NCBI RefSeq assembly: GCF_041296385.1
Contig: NC_091015.1
Location: 59,896,345 to 59,960,344, forward strand
Reading direction: 5' to 3'
DNA: 64,000 nt
Source of the DNA: Aphelocoma coerulescens
Lineage: Eukaryota > Chordata > Aves > Passeriformes > Corvidae
A program made the position numbers and the translations under genes. Positions 53,455 through 64,000 of the stretch are shown here, piece after piece. Under the pieces are notes generated by a model. That model was not told where the DNA came from. It saw nothing but the letters and a program-made list of their open reading frames with translations, and searched no databases. Position 1 is the first letter of the stretch. Each line of letters opens with the position of its first letter.

Positions 53455-54108
53455 CAGCTGTGTCCTGGTGAAGGGAAGCTTGCCTCAGGGACCGTGCGGC
53501 CTCGGCCCGCGCGGCCCCGAATGCGACCCTGGGAAAAGCGCGCCGAAACCAGCAGCGCTGACAACCCCAACACGGGAGCGACCGAAAGAGAGAGCAAAGA
53601 CACAGCGAGACAGAAAACAGCAGCCACTTGGAAAAAGGAAAAGACCATAGTAGCTAAGATCTTAGGGACAGTGAAATGGTATAATGTTAAACAAAATTAT
53701 GGTTTTATAACAAGGTGTGATAACCAGCAAGACATATTCGTGCATAGAACTGCTATTAAAAGGAATAACCCTGAAAAATGCATCCCAAGCTTGGGAGATG
53801 GAGAGGTGGTGGAATTCAAAATCATACAAGGTAGAAAAGGGTTACAAGCATTGCAGGTCACTGGGCCTGATGGTGTTCCTGTAAAAGGCAGTATATATGC
53901 TAAAAATCATAGTCATGTTAGACATTATCTCCATTGTAAACCCCCCCTACAGTCTCCCTTTCCTAATCCCACCTTTCCCTTTTACCCTATGTCCTATTAC
54001 CCCCAGTGTATTCCCAATCCGTTTTTTCATCCATGGTTTCCCTCACAAAACCCTGCCTTTGCCAATTGTTTCCCCAAAAATCCTTTTCCAATGCCGAGTG
54101 GGGGATGA
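53158..54108 (+). CDS. Gag-like/Y-box cold-shock domain fusion protein (316 aa)
   Basis: This is the only intact gene of the element. The ATG has A at -3 and G at +4, a strong start context, and is the first ATG of the frame. Residues 12-95 are helical and rich in Trp, Phe and Leu and resemble, by eye, a betaretroviral-type Gag matrix domain. There is no Gly at position 2, so no N-myristoylation. Residues 100-162 form a Cys-containing, then Arg/Pro- and Lys-rich linker. Residues 163-254 form a complete cold-shock domain of the Y-box type. RNP1 is NYGFITR (180-186) and RNP2 is DIFVHRTAI (192-200). Trp174, Phe183, Phe194 and His196 match the YBX1 RNA-contact residues (W65, F74, F85, H87). The Y-box-specific 'VTGPDGVPVKGS' segment follows. 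Residues 262-316 are Pro/Phe-rich (17 Pro and 13 aromatic of 55). The Y-box basic/acidic C-terminal repeats are absent. RNA binding is a well-supported prediction; a role in packaging or translation control is inference. Confidence 0.93.
   Translation: MEEPWEDSWLSEPHMDIYLKLKMILEQRFVNFSLIQDQKELKHFLSWLFKDFFYVSWDLILTKSFWKTVWTQLIFESKYMPMEEYFREYYLITETVEQCQLCPGEGKLASGTVRPRPARPRMRPWEKRAETSSADNPNTGATERESKDTARQKTAATWKKEKTIVAKILGTVKWYNVKQNYGFITRCDNQQDIFVHRTAIKRNNPEKCIPSLGDGEVVEFKIIQGRKGLQALQVTGPDGVPVKGSIYAKNHSHVRHYLHCKPPLQSPFPNPTFPFYPMSYYPQCIPNPFFHPWFPSQNPAFANCFPKNPFPMPSGG
53653..53901 (+). other. Y-box type cold-shock domain coding segment (residues 166-248)
   Basis: An uninterrupted coding block for an OB-fold nucleic-acid-binding domain. 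Against the vertebrate YBX1 domain as I remember it, about 50 of 81 residues are identical. It is closer to Y-box proteins than to LIN28, CSDE1 or CARHSP1, because it keeps the 'AIKxNNP', 'SxGDGExVEF' and 'VTGPxGVPVxGS' segments. Host Y-box genes split this domain over several exons, so a continuous version indicates an RNA intermediate. Confidence 0.9.
53944..54108 (+). other. Proline/phenylalanine-rich C-terminal tail (residues 263-316)
   Basis: The coding strand is strikingly pyrimidine-rich. The protein tail has 16 prolines and 13 aromatic residues in 54 positions, with few charges. No PPxY or P(T/S)AP late-domain motif is visible. Its origin is unknown: it could be a Gag remnant, host sequence or low-complexity sequence grown in the element. 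Confidence 0.7.
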
Positions 54109-54126
54109 AAAGGGGGAGGGAAGAGA
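54107..54126 (+). promoter_or_regulatory. 20-base polypurine tract overlapping the stop codon
   Basis: The run gaaaagggggagggaagaga is all purine and overlaps the TGA stop. It has the composition of a plus-strand primer tract, but lies about 200 bases before the 3' LTR, where a polypurine tract normally abuts the LTR. It may be a central-type tract, a displaced original tract marking an insertion, or coincidence. Confidence 0.4.
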
Positions 54127-54325
54127 TTGAACCCTCTCCTGCCTCAGTTTCCCCACAGGCATGTCCAGAGAGTTCTGTCTCCCTTCTGTCAGCCCTAAGG
54201 TGTTCCGGAGAATCTGTTTGGACATTTAGAGACTCAGGAGGGTGGCTTGTTTTGTTTTGAAACAGTTCTTGTTATGGTTATCCAGTTGTCTTCATTCTCC
54301 TTTTATTAAAATAAAACGGGTGAGA
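54109..54325 (+). other. 3' untranslated region of the LTR element
   Basis: 217 bases after the stop codon with no long frame. The last bases before the 3' LTR ('aaaataaaacgggtgaga') are purine-rich but interrupted by T and C, so they are a weak polypurine tract. They also contain AATAAA, about 14 bases before the LTR. Confidence 0.7.
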
Positions 54326-54616
54326 TGTTGGGGACTCCTCCCCCCGCCCTGTAGCCCTGGGAGCCCTGAGGGCACAGACACACGGGGTTTCCCTGCCCCT
54401 GCTCAGCCTCGTTCCCCATGGGTTGGTTTGTGTTCCCCTGCGCGGGCAAAGCAGCTCGGGTCCTGACTGTAGGAGTCTCTCGGCAGAGCCCGGCCATGCG
54501 GCTGGGGAAATAAACATCTCTGAAACATCTAGCAAGAATCCGGCCGTATATATATGTTTCTTTTCCACGGGACTCCTGGTTTGATATAGGCGTGTTGCAG
54601 TATCCCCACTGCAACA
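54326..54616 (+). repeat. 3' LTR (291 bp)
   Basis: It begins TGTTGGGGACTC and ends ACTGCAACA. AATAAA lies at 54509-54514 and would direct polyadenylation of the element's transcript. Minus-strand frames of 96 and 111 codons read through this LTR. Similar frames occur on the minus strand of the 5' LTR, which shows they are repeat shadows and not genes. Confidence 0.95.
54509..54514 (+). terminator. AATAAA polyadenylation signal in 3' LTR
   Basis: A canonical hexamer about 100 bases before the end of the 3' LTR, followed by TG/GT-containing sequence. It is the expected 3'-end signal for the element's RNA. Confidence 0.6.
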
Positions 54617-54622
54617 AGAAAT
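54617..54622. repeat. Target-site duplication, right copy (agaaat)
   Basis: An exact copy of 52745-52750 directly after the 3' LTR. Confidence 0.95.
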
Positions 54623-57600
54623 TTCCTTTCTCTAGATACATTTAGCACTTGCAAAATGGACTTTCCTGTCTGCATTAAGGAATGTTGTACTTTATCCACA
54701 AAATAAGAGAGGAATAATGTAGACTACCCCTTCAGTGTCCCCTTAATGGGCTTCTACTTCAATATATTTAAAAAACAATGATTTTTTTCATGTACAATAT
54801 ATTCAGCATATGACATACTTTTGAAAGTATCAAGTTGTTTAACAGAAATTCTAAATGAGCACAAATGTTTCTAGGTGAGCCTGTTCTCATAGGAGCAGCT
54901 GAGACAAAAAACTCAACAGACAGAGCACTAAGGTTTCACTGAAGTTTTCTTCATCCTGTACTCTATTATTTGTTAATTACATGCCAATCTGAAACTGAGA
55001 AAATTCTACTTTCTTATTAATCCTTAAAAAAAAACACCAAAAGAAACCCATCAATTTTCTGCTCAATTTGCCTTTCTGTATGTAGTGCTAAGTGAAAAAA
55101 AAAAAAAATTACAATACAGAAAGACAGAATACAGAATATCCTCATCATTAGTAACATTTCATGATGTGGAAAGAAATCTGAGTTCTTTGTTAATCTTCAT
55201 GGCAATAAAAAGTTGCAGTATAGTTGCTCTTTTACAGACATATTTGTAAAAGAAATGCCTATAACAATATTTTAGCCTCTTCAAAATATTTCAGCAAAAA
55301 CATTGAAACAAGACATTTCAACACATTTTCACAACTTTGGTTTTGGACTACATTTTGTGTGAACTTACAGTTTGCTTAAAGTTTATTGCACAATGCTACT
55401 AGAGGACAAGCAGCCAATTAGCACCTACAGCGCAATGGCTGGAGTTCAACTTGTTAGTAAAAAAACCCACAAAAAGCCCTCTGTTGTCATCAACACCTAG
55501 TGTGGACACCTGAAGCTGGAATTCAGAGTTAAGCAGTCAGAAATAAAGGCACATGGAGGTTTTAGACAGGGCTGGAACCTACAAAAAACCTGAATGAAGA
55601 GATGACTTTGGCCCTGTTCTGAAGGTATTTGCTAACAAGCTCTCTAAATGTGTTTTATCAGCAGTAACAGAAAAGAAAGAGATTCACCCTAAAATAACTC
55701 CTGCAGCAGAACAGTGACCAAAGCAGTGATGTCACAAAAACTATATTGTTGCGTGATGGATGATCTCCATCTCATAAAAAAAAGTGGCGATGGAAAAAGT
55801 GGTTTGCAGTAAAGAGAACTAAATGATTTAATAAATGAATGCAAAGTGTGTGCAGTCATACATGATAATAAATATTTATAAACATATTGTTGTAGCTTTA
55901 TTGCATGAGACATGGTAAAGCTCAACATGCCAACATCCTGAGACTCGCCCTACACTTTGCTTCAGGTTTCTTATTACTGCTGGGAAAATTTTGAGATATT
56001 TCCAGAGAACATTTCTGTCTGTTTTGCCCAGTCTAAATTTTTCAGGCAGCTCTTTTTGTGTTTTTATTGGTGAACAGTTGGAATTCCAATTCATTCATTC
56101 CAGCAATACCTCTAGAAGCAGATTTGTAACAGCATTTTGTCCTTGCACAACACATTTCTCAGAGACGCCAGCTGCAAATGGTAGTTTTGGAAGTAACTTT
56201 GATTTTGCACTGACACATGTCGTCAGGTCACTGAAGATATGCCTGAATTATGTGGCTACATCAGATCAGTTTGAGGTCATTCATTCCCACTGGACTTTGT
56301 GCTGTGTACTTACAGGATGACTCTAATACATTATTTAAATTGTAGTGTCTAGAAACCAGCATGTCCAGGACCATTTAATATTTATAGATTTATCCTATCT
56401 GGTATAAAAGCTTTTGCCACGTTTGATGGCTACCATGCTTCTGTTCTCTCTTATACAAGGACAACCTACCATTGCATAGCACCATTCTCCAACATGAGTA
56501 GAATAAGTCCAGAATTAACTATTTAAATTTCATTTTTCAAGTGTCTTCCTGGGCCTGACTTTAGCAAAATTAACAAAATATGCTTTCCAGCATTTTTCTC
56601 ATTGTTTTCACTGAGCAGCTAAATTTTCCTCCTCTGAAACACTGTTTCTTCATCAGCAGCTATTGCTATGCTGTTTAAATAGCAGCTAGCTTTAGTTCAT
56701 AGCATCCTCTTTCTGAATTTTATGCTACTTCTCTTTTGTTTGTTTCAATTTCTTCTATTTTACTTACATTATTTTTCTTCCATCTTTTGGATGATTACTT
56801 CTATTGCCTTGCCCTTCTCTGCTGCAATTAAACCCCCCCAACACTTACTGTACATCTCAGATGAATACACCTGGCAGCAGTCACTTCAAAGAAACTGCAT
56901 CATCAATTAAGTCAGAGCAGCTGAGTCTAGCAATGTAAATAGAAACAGAGCATATGTACATACACCACAAAACAAAAACAACCCCCAATCACAATCCTTT
57001 CATGTATTCAGCACAGCAATATGTTCAAATAAAAAAGACCATTAGCGTTTCATCACTAATGTTGTCAAAGCCTTTCATGGGAAACAAACCTAGAAGAGTT
57101 TCTGTGCAGCAACCACACCAGCAGAGCTGGCAAAATAATTATTGGAAGCTGCGGATCTTGAAATTGCAAGCAAGGGAACAGGAAGCGGCAGAATGATTGA
57201 TTTTCTTTATTAATAGTGTCAGAGATATTGTTTTAATGCATCTTATCTTTATCTTAACCTTGGGATGTAGTGCAGTATTCACGAAGAGCATTCAGTGTAA
57301 CTGTATCATAAAACGTGCATTATATTAGTGACATGTAAGGTCAAGTACTAAAGATGCATAGTATAATAATATAGCCAATATATCAGAAGACAAGTTAATG
57401 TATGCCTTTTATTTTTGTCTACACTATTTCATAAAACCAATTTTCTTTTTCATGCACATGATGAATTGCATGTTCTAAAAGCATTCTGACAATGTTTAGG
57501 AGCAGTTCTTATTTTCTGGGAATTACGGAAAAAAATTATTATTTAAAAATATAACTCTTGACTGTAAGTGCTAACATTCATAAGTTATGTTAAACTATTA

Positions 57601-60017
57601 CTCATTTAAACTGTGTCCTGACAAAAAAAAAAAATGTTACGTATGTTTTCCTCAAGAAATGGGGGTTTATTGCAAATTATTTCTTCAAAATAGCAATAAA
57701 TGACTACTGTTTTACTACTGTTACACACTGTGGATTATTTGTCTTAGCAGAACAGAGTGCCTCAGTCTTTAATACATCTCAGCTTTGTGCATGTTGCTCT
57801 GAAAATAACAGTAAGACAATTTCATGGAACTTGCTGGATCTCAGAACAGCAGTGCCAAGTCTGTATTGCAGTCACTGGTGCCATGGATAAGAACCATCAC
57901 TGCAGCTCCTCAGAGCTTTCCCCAGGGTAGTTTTTGTGGCAGGCATTGGCCTTCTGTTCCTCTGAAACACTAAGTTTTATCCAACTTCACCTCCATGTCT
58001 AAATGAATTATAAACTTAGAAAAAGCTTGCCACAACAGTTTATTTTACCCAACAATGAAAGACATACAGACATAACTTCTCTAGTAATTATAGGAAGATG
58101 GCAAGATCAATGAATCACTGCATCTAAAGTCCAAGTGTAAAACTGAATTCTCAATTTTCAGACACGTCAACTATCTGCCTTTTACTTCAGATGTCCTCCT
58201 TGTGAAATGGAGTGTAAGTGACCTCTCAGAGTCATTCTGAAGAACAGGATTAAGGAGAACCTGTGGGTCAAGAGGAATTATACACATCAGGGAAACTACA
58301 GACAGATCAAAGAGCCCTCAAAATAATTAATATACTCTACTGAATGATGTCACAGAAGTCAAATCCTGACTTCTTAAGTCTAGAATAAAAATATTTTAAT
58401 GAAAAAGTTTATACCATTAACTTCCTAGTGTAAATGCAATTCTTTTTTACTATTAACATAGAAGCTATTTATACTGGAGTTATACTACTGCTTTTCTCCC
58501 CTCCTCCATTTCTCTTTTAATTTAATATCTCTTAGCGTCAAAGTAAATAAAGAGACCAAACATGTTTATCCACTGTAGAGCAGAGGCAACTTGTTAACTT
58601 TTATTTTTCAGTGCTGCCATTCTTCGTGACTTTTGTAAATACATATGGTGAGCACAACAGGATTTATGATCTCTCTTACTGTACCCTTTGAATCAGTACA
58701 GTAGGAATGGGAACAATTTCTAGGGTAAGATTCTTAAGGAACATAGATATTTTTATTTATCTAGTAATTAATTAGTAGCCAGATATTTCATACTGCCATC
58801 TCCTCACTTCTTGCTAAGGACAAAATCAGAATTAAAACCAGTTTCTAAAATACACTGAAAATCCAAGAGGCTGTTACAGTATACTATTCTTGCTAAGTTT
58901 TATAAAATTAATTTCTTTCTCTCTCCTTTTTTTTTTTTGTTTTCTCAAAACACCTCTTCTCCTAAAATTCTGCAATATGATTGCAGAAACTCTTACACAG
59001 GATACTAAACTTATCTCTGAGCTTCTCAGAAAGAGATGCTGGTCTGTTCACAACAACATATGTATAACTATGGAATGCTGAACTTAAATCACTGCAATTT
59101 CACCAGCAGCACTGTCTGAAGATCAGGCTGAGCTCTTGACCTTGTTCCATCCACATTCTGAGCAAATAAAACGTTATATAAACAAATTAGGGGACAAGAA
59201 ACACTGTCCCCCAGTAGGACATCCATGTGAATGAACATGTGTACTTACAGAATGCATAGCCAAGGACTGGTAAAAACCTCAAAGATGGCAGTTTTGTACC
59301 TTTGCTTTGCTCTGTTTTGCTTGGGTTTGGCTTCCCCTCCACTGAATTGATACTACTTCTGAAGCACAAAAATTAATCCAGTTGAACAACATTCAACTTC
59401 CTAGAACATAAATACCTGAGTAGCAACTCTATTAGATATTCTACTTATTTCTTTTTCAACAAGAACATAAATTTTTAAAACTGCTTGCTACTCAAAAGAA
59501 TAAATGTGACACTAAAAGATGATTTGACATTTGGCTCAAACCTATTGCTAACTCAATTTGGGTGAAAAATTGAGGTGGTGAGAACTTTTACTTTTTCTAC
59601 AGAAATTCAGAGGATCCTTTCTATGTTCTGAAATGACTACAAAGGCTATCTATTTCTGAATGTGTCATTACAGAGCAGTAGGAAAGGACTTGGTTCTCAC
59701 ACCTAAGTTCCTGTCAGACCTCTCCATGTGCAGGTCCATCAGAGGAGTTTCTATATTGGCCAATTCATCAGGCTCCCAGCTTCACACAGCCGGGATGGTA
59801 GTATGAAAAATGAAACCCTCTTTTTTTTTTCCCCATAAAAAACTCCCAGATATGGAGGCCCTGGGGCATGGCCCTCCACAGCAGCCAGGACTATACACAT
59901 TGCTCATTTTGGCAGCAAAGACTAGATTATCTGAGACAGAAGAATGACCTTAAATGTATTTTCTAGTGTGAATTGGTTTCACATGGACAAGTGGCATTTA
60001 TGATCCCTACATATGTG

Positions 60018-60055
60018 AAATGTAAAATGCTTTATCAAATGTAAAATGCTTTAAG
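60018..60055. repeat. 19-bp tandem duplication
   Basis: The core aaatgtaaaatgcttta occurs at 60018-60034 and again at 60037-60053. A partial third copy of its right half ('aatgctttaagatc') recurs at 60085-60098. Confidence 0.9.
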
Positions 60056-60851
60056 ATCAACAATGAGCATATAAGATCATCTTAAATGCTTTAAGATCCT
60101 GCAGATGCAGGATCTAAGCAGAGAATGAATGGAAGTGTGAGGAAGATACACTGTTTTGAAAAAAAAAATGTAATGCTGAAAGTCTCTGGTTGTTTTGTTT
60201 TGCATTTATTTGCACGCATCCGTGTGTCTCTACACCAAGGGAGGGAAACAATATCGCTGGAATGTTTCCTCACTGACAGAGGATACAGTGCCAAGCTGCA
60301 TAAACATCTACCCTCTAGCAGGGACACTCTAAAACTAGTTTACCTGGAATAATTGAGTTTATAATTGCTACTTCAAATAATTATAATAAAAATAATGGTC
60401 CTCAGAAGTGATTGGCACTAAACATACTCTGCTATGCTTAGTTGTACATCAGTCATGCATAGACCTATTTGTCAATTTTTAGGGCTGTGATAGTAACTCT
60501 AATAGGTAATGACTGTTAGGATGTTCTTACTGTTCTGGGTGACCTGAAAAGTATAATCAGGTATTTTCTTTGACCTTATGGCTCTAAAATATATACAGAT
60601 AAATAAAGGATGGGACAAACTTTCCTTGTCCTTCCTATTAGTCTCATTTTCAGCCAGCGAAAGTAAGTAATATATGTTACAGAACTCCAAAAAACACTGA
60701 AAGAACTTCTTACTCATTTAATCCCCATTTATGTTTAAAAGAGCTGGTCTAAAGCTATACAGACAATCATCAAACAAGAGACATGAACAAGGAAAACACT
60801 AGAAAAATGTGAATAGTTGAGCAACTTACTCCAAAGGAGGAAAGCAGGTGA

Positions 60852-60883
60852 TGAGAATGCTTTTGTACTGAGAATGCTTTTGT
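60852..60883. repeat. 17-bp-period duplication
   Basis: The text tgagaatgcttttgt occurs at 60852-60866 and 60869-60883 without mismatch. Confidence 0.9.
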
Positions 60884-63800
60884 TCATTTTTAGGTATAAG
60901 GTGATCTGAAAGAGCTCCAGTGTGACAAGATGATAAAGCAAACAAGAGCAAGTTCTGAAGCAGGGGAGTACCCCCAGCAAAGAGATGACAAACACAAAGA
61001 AAACCCACCAAGACCTTGAAGCATGGGTAGGGGGAAAAGTATTTCAAACAGGCCAGTGATTAGGGAAATTGCTCTATGAACACCCACTGCACATTAGTAG
61101 TTAAAGACGGATGTCAAAGAGAAGAAGAAAATAAAAGCTATATTATATAGCATGTACCTTTTATTCTAATCACGGAACCTTTTATTTCATTTTTATCTAA
61201 CTTCAGCACGCCCTTACATTTTCTTTTCCTTTTACCTACACAGTCTCTTCCTCAATATTTGAAACTGTCAATGTGTTCTTCAAATATTTGTCTTCATTTT
61301 AAAGGAAATAAAATCTTTTGTAATACAGCTTGTAAAAAAAATAGTAAGGAAGCCTCCTAAGTTAAGACATTTCTACCATTTATTCTTGAATATAGTTAAG
61401 TACATGATTATGCTCTTCTAATTTCTTGGTTGTCATACAGTGCTTCATGCAACAATATTTATTCTATGTACTGTCTTGGACCTCAGCAATGTGTGTATTT
61501 GTGGACTGTTGACTGCAGAAGCCATTCCAGCCTTTCAGTGTCCAATCTTAATGACAACTGCCAAATCTATAAAACTGTATTACTATTGGTTATATCAAGT
61601 CGAAGTGCTATCAGCGAGCCTTCTACCACTTGCAGTTAATTCATGTTAAGCTACATTTCTTATCTAGTTGCTTATTTCTTGAATGCAATGATATTTTATA
61701 TATTCTCTTTCAAGATTCATTGAAGAGCTTTTCTGTTCCAAATAAGTGCCAGAAAATGAAATTCCATCCTTCTTTAGAAAGAGAAAACATGAAATGTGTG
61801 CTACACTGCTGCCATTCATTACTCATTATTTTCTTTAACTTTTTAAAGAAAAAGTGTTAATTGCAGTTCCATTAAGAAACATGCACAACTCCCTGCCAGC
61901 TATTAGCTGTCATGATCAGAAATGAAGACTTATACTGGTTATAACATCTTAAAAACAGTGGAATATTGCCACAGCCAAATTAGCTGATAAGGAATGTAAT
62001 TTTAATTTGAAAGACAGTCTTTTGTTTTATGGAATGGATGATACAAGTGTGATCAGATTCTGATGTTGGTTTGTTGCTCTCTATTCACATTTATTTGCAG
62101 TGGCATCATAAAAACCTCATTTGAAGATGCAATAATTTATCTTAGGAAAGAAAAGATCTGGACTGAGGCATGGTCCTAGTAGACCTAGACTCTAGACCCT
62201 AAAACTGTGTCTTGGTCTTTTATACATTTCTATTTTAGAGAAATAAAATCTTCAAAAACCCACTGTAACTACAGGCAGCACAAAGAATGAACTGTAGTCT
62301 ACAAACTTTCTGAAACAATAAAAAAAAAATACACAGGAGAATGAGTTTCTTCATTAAAAAATTGTGGACTGCTAATTTGAAGACCAAACTCATTTCATTC
62401 ATGGAACAGGGAGGGGGAGAAGAAGAAGAAAAAGGCAGAAGTTTCCAAATGCACAAATACACGTTTCACTTTCAAAATGTAAAGGGCTTCATCACTTATA
62501 CAGGTACCAAAGACTGAGTAAAGGAATTTGCCATTCCCCTTTGCCTCCCATCAAAGGGAGTTAGAATGTCCACAGCTGTGATGCTTTCCCTGGTAATTGA
62601 GTTGTGGCTACTGCTAGCCCAAACAACTGAAGGACAGTAAGACTCCTGGATGGCTTTTCTGGCCATGAAGAGACCTTAACACAGTTTTCTTGAGTTCACA
62701 CCAAAACTGGATGCATGAGGTAAGTTATATGAACTGGCCAAGTCCTACCTTAAGCTCTCACTTCTAGGGAAGCTAGCTGACAATTTTTAATCTCTCTTAT
62801 GAGATGACTAATAGGCTTGATTTTTATACTATTATAAATTTAGTTACAGTTCTTTTTAGATAAAAGAAACACTAGACACCAAAAACTAAAAAGTAATAGA
62901 GCAAGAGCTATCAGTCCTTTGCATCTGATTAGACTAGAAGACCCTTGCACAGAAGTCTGGGCAGCAAAAGGGGAGAAGGAATGGGAAAAAAGGCAGAAGA
63001 CAGTGTAGGTTTGAGCTCTGTTTACTCACTCTTTACTAAATTTCAAAGAACAATGCAGTGTTAAAATAAATCAGCAGTGCAGGCATGAAACAACATTAAT
63101 GTAAAATTTATAGCACAAGTCTAACACCTCTGGAAACAAATCAGCTATGAGGCAAATAAACTTTGAAGCCTTGAGTACAATTTAATAAAGAATATTTTAA
63201 AAAATTCCAGTGGCATATCTAATTTTTTAAGCTTTCAGCTTAAGTCCAGCTAGACTTAAGAATTTCTGAGTTATTACTTAAATTGTATCAAAAGTTTGGT
63301 TTTAAATGAACAGTTACATATTTTATTTCTTAAGTTCCAAGTTCAACTATGAGAACAGAAAAAATACATTTTATCTTGTTTGAATTAAAGGGAAAAAACC
63401 CAAAACCACCCCCAAAACCAAACAAAAAGCATTAGCATTTAAGATCGAGTACAGTTCCCTCAGCTCTTCCCCTATTTGCTGTATGCAGGCAAATGATCTG
63501 GTATTCAGTTACACTACTGAAATCGTTGGATTTTTCAAGAGAGCCTGACTTTTAATTACAGGTCTACAATACTCTCTGCAATTGTGTCTAAATAATTCAC
63601 TGACATCTTAACCAGCAAGCATCTGTCTCAAACTTGAGAGAAGGAACAAACTATAAACATGAAATAGCCATTTAACTCAATATCAACATAAGTAAAAATA
63701 TATTAACCTTGAAGTACAACAGAGACCTCTTTAGTTTCTAAATATTTTCACATAGGGATAGTATTTTGCTTCATTTCAGAGGAAAGGTTTCTGAAAGAAC

Positions 63801-64000
63801 AGATCCATGACAGTTGTATCACAGTCTAAATGAAGACCTTTGCTCAAGCTTGCACTCTCTTTGAAGCTGTGCAATTGTTTCAGGGGAGCTCGTTCTGCTC
63901 TATTCTACATACACACCATTATTGTGCCAGGATATGTTCCTTAAGAAAGGTTTTATCAAAATGCAGTGGTTCTGTGAAAATCTGTAGTGGAACATCTCCA

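Larger units (their letters stand above)
52751..54616 (+). mobile_element. Non-autonomous ERVK-like LTR element carrying a Y-box cold-shock domain gene
   Basis: This is a complete 1,866-bp element. Two near-identical LTRs of 289 and 291 bp begin TGTTGGGG and end CAACA or TAACA, and they are flanked by a perfect 6-bp duplication. The interior of about 1.29 kb holds a leader, one intact 316-codon reading frame and a 3' region. It has no sequence resembling protease, reverse transcriptase, integrase or envelope, so any movement must have relied on enzymes supplied in trans. The encoded protein joins a Gag-matrix-like N-terminus to a cellular-type cold-shock domain, which points to transduction of a host Y-box mRNA by a retrovirus-like element. 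The element is far richer in G+C than its AT-rich flanks. The LTRs differ by six substitutions and one 2-bp indel, about 2% of sites, so the insertion is fairly recent. Structural calls are seen in the sequence; family and capture history are inferred. Confidence 0.93.
54623..64000. other. AT-rich noncoding sequence
   Basis: No gene, RNA gene or named repeat identified over about 9.4 kb. A 19-bp tandem duplication lies at 60018-60055 and a 17-bp-period duplication at 60852-60883. Open frames reach at most 109 codons (55991-56320) and show no domain. The patch 59690-59960 is somewhat richer in G+C but unassigned. Confidence 0.5.

Noticed and set aside
54278..54641. Minus-strand frames of 96 and 111 codons in the 3' LTR
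   Set aside because: Similar frames appear on the minus strand of the 5' LTR. They exist because the LTR is G+C-rich and repeated.
1..64000. CRISPR arrays, bacterial operons, tRNA or rRNA genes
   Set aside because: No regularly spaced repeats, no cloverleaf-type tRNA boxes that I could see and no ribosomal sequence. The repeats present are those of a bird nuclear genome.

Overview
The window looks like AT-rich, gene-poor DNA from a bird nuclear genome, most likely a passerine. The bird assignment rests on four copies of the avian LINE CR1, two of them closely matching its well-known 3' end, and on an LTR with ERVL features. The passerine assignment is an inference from a fairly young class II (ERVK-like) retroelement. 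I see no convincing exon structure of a host gene, no tRNA or rRNA gene and no CpG-island promoter. Most of the 64 kb is intergenic or deep-intronic sequence. Nearly all short open frames in it behave like chance frames.

Layout: 1-2925 is featureless AT-rich DNA. 2926-3245 is a minus-strand CR1 fragment ending in a 10-unit AGAAT microsatellite. About 5540-6519 is an LTR-like old repeat of uncertain family. 12735-12990 and 32160-32440 are CR1 3' ends on the minus strand, and 38603-38729 is one on the plus strand. 22479-23034 and 34416-34604 hold short coding-like relics on the minus strand that I cannot name. 28441-29093 is a solo LTR with a perfect 5-bp target duplication, which fits ERVL. 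51641-51788 is an AT-rich imperfect palindrome.

The main object is 52751-54616, a complete 1,866-bp LTR element. It has two LTRs (289 and 291 bp), TG...CA ends and a perfect 6-bp target duplication (agaaat), which fits a class II/ERVK-like integration. Between the LTRs there is no pol or env, only one intact 316-codon reading frame with a strong start context. The protein is a chimera. An N-terminal helical segment resembles, by eye, a Gag matrix domain. A linker follows, then a complete cold-shock domain of the vertebrate Y-box (YBX1/2/3) type with all the main RNA-contacting aromatic residues, and finally a proline- and phenylalanine-rich tail. The simplest reading is a non-autonomous endogenous retrovirus that captured the cold-shock domain of a cellular Y-box gene through a spliced transcript. 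It would need a helper element for reverse transcription and integration. The two LTRs differ at 6 positions plus one 2-bp indel, so the insertion is fairly recent and its reading frame is still open.
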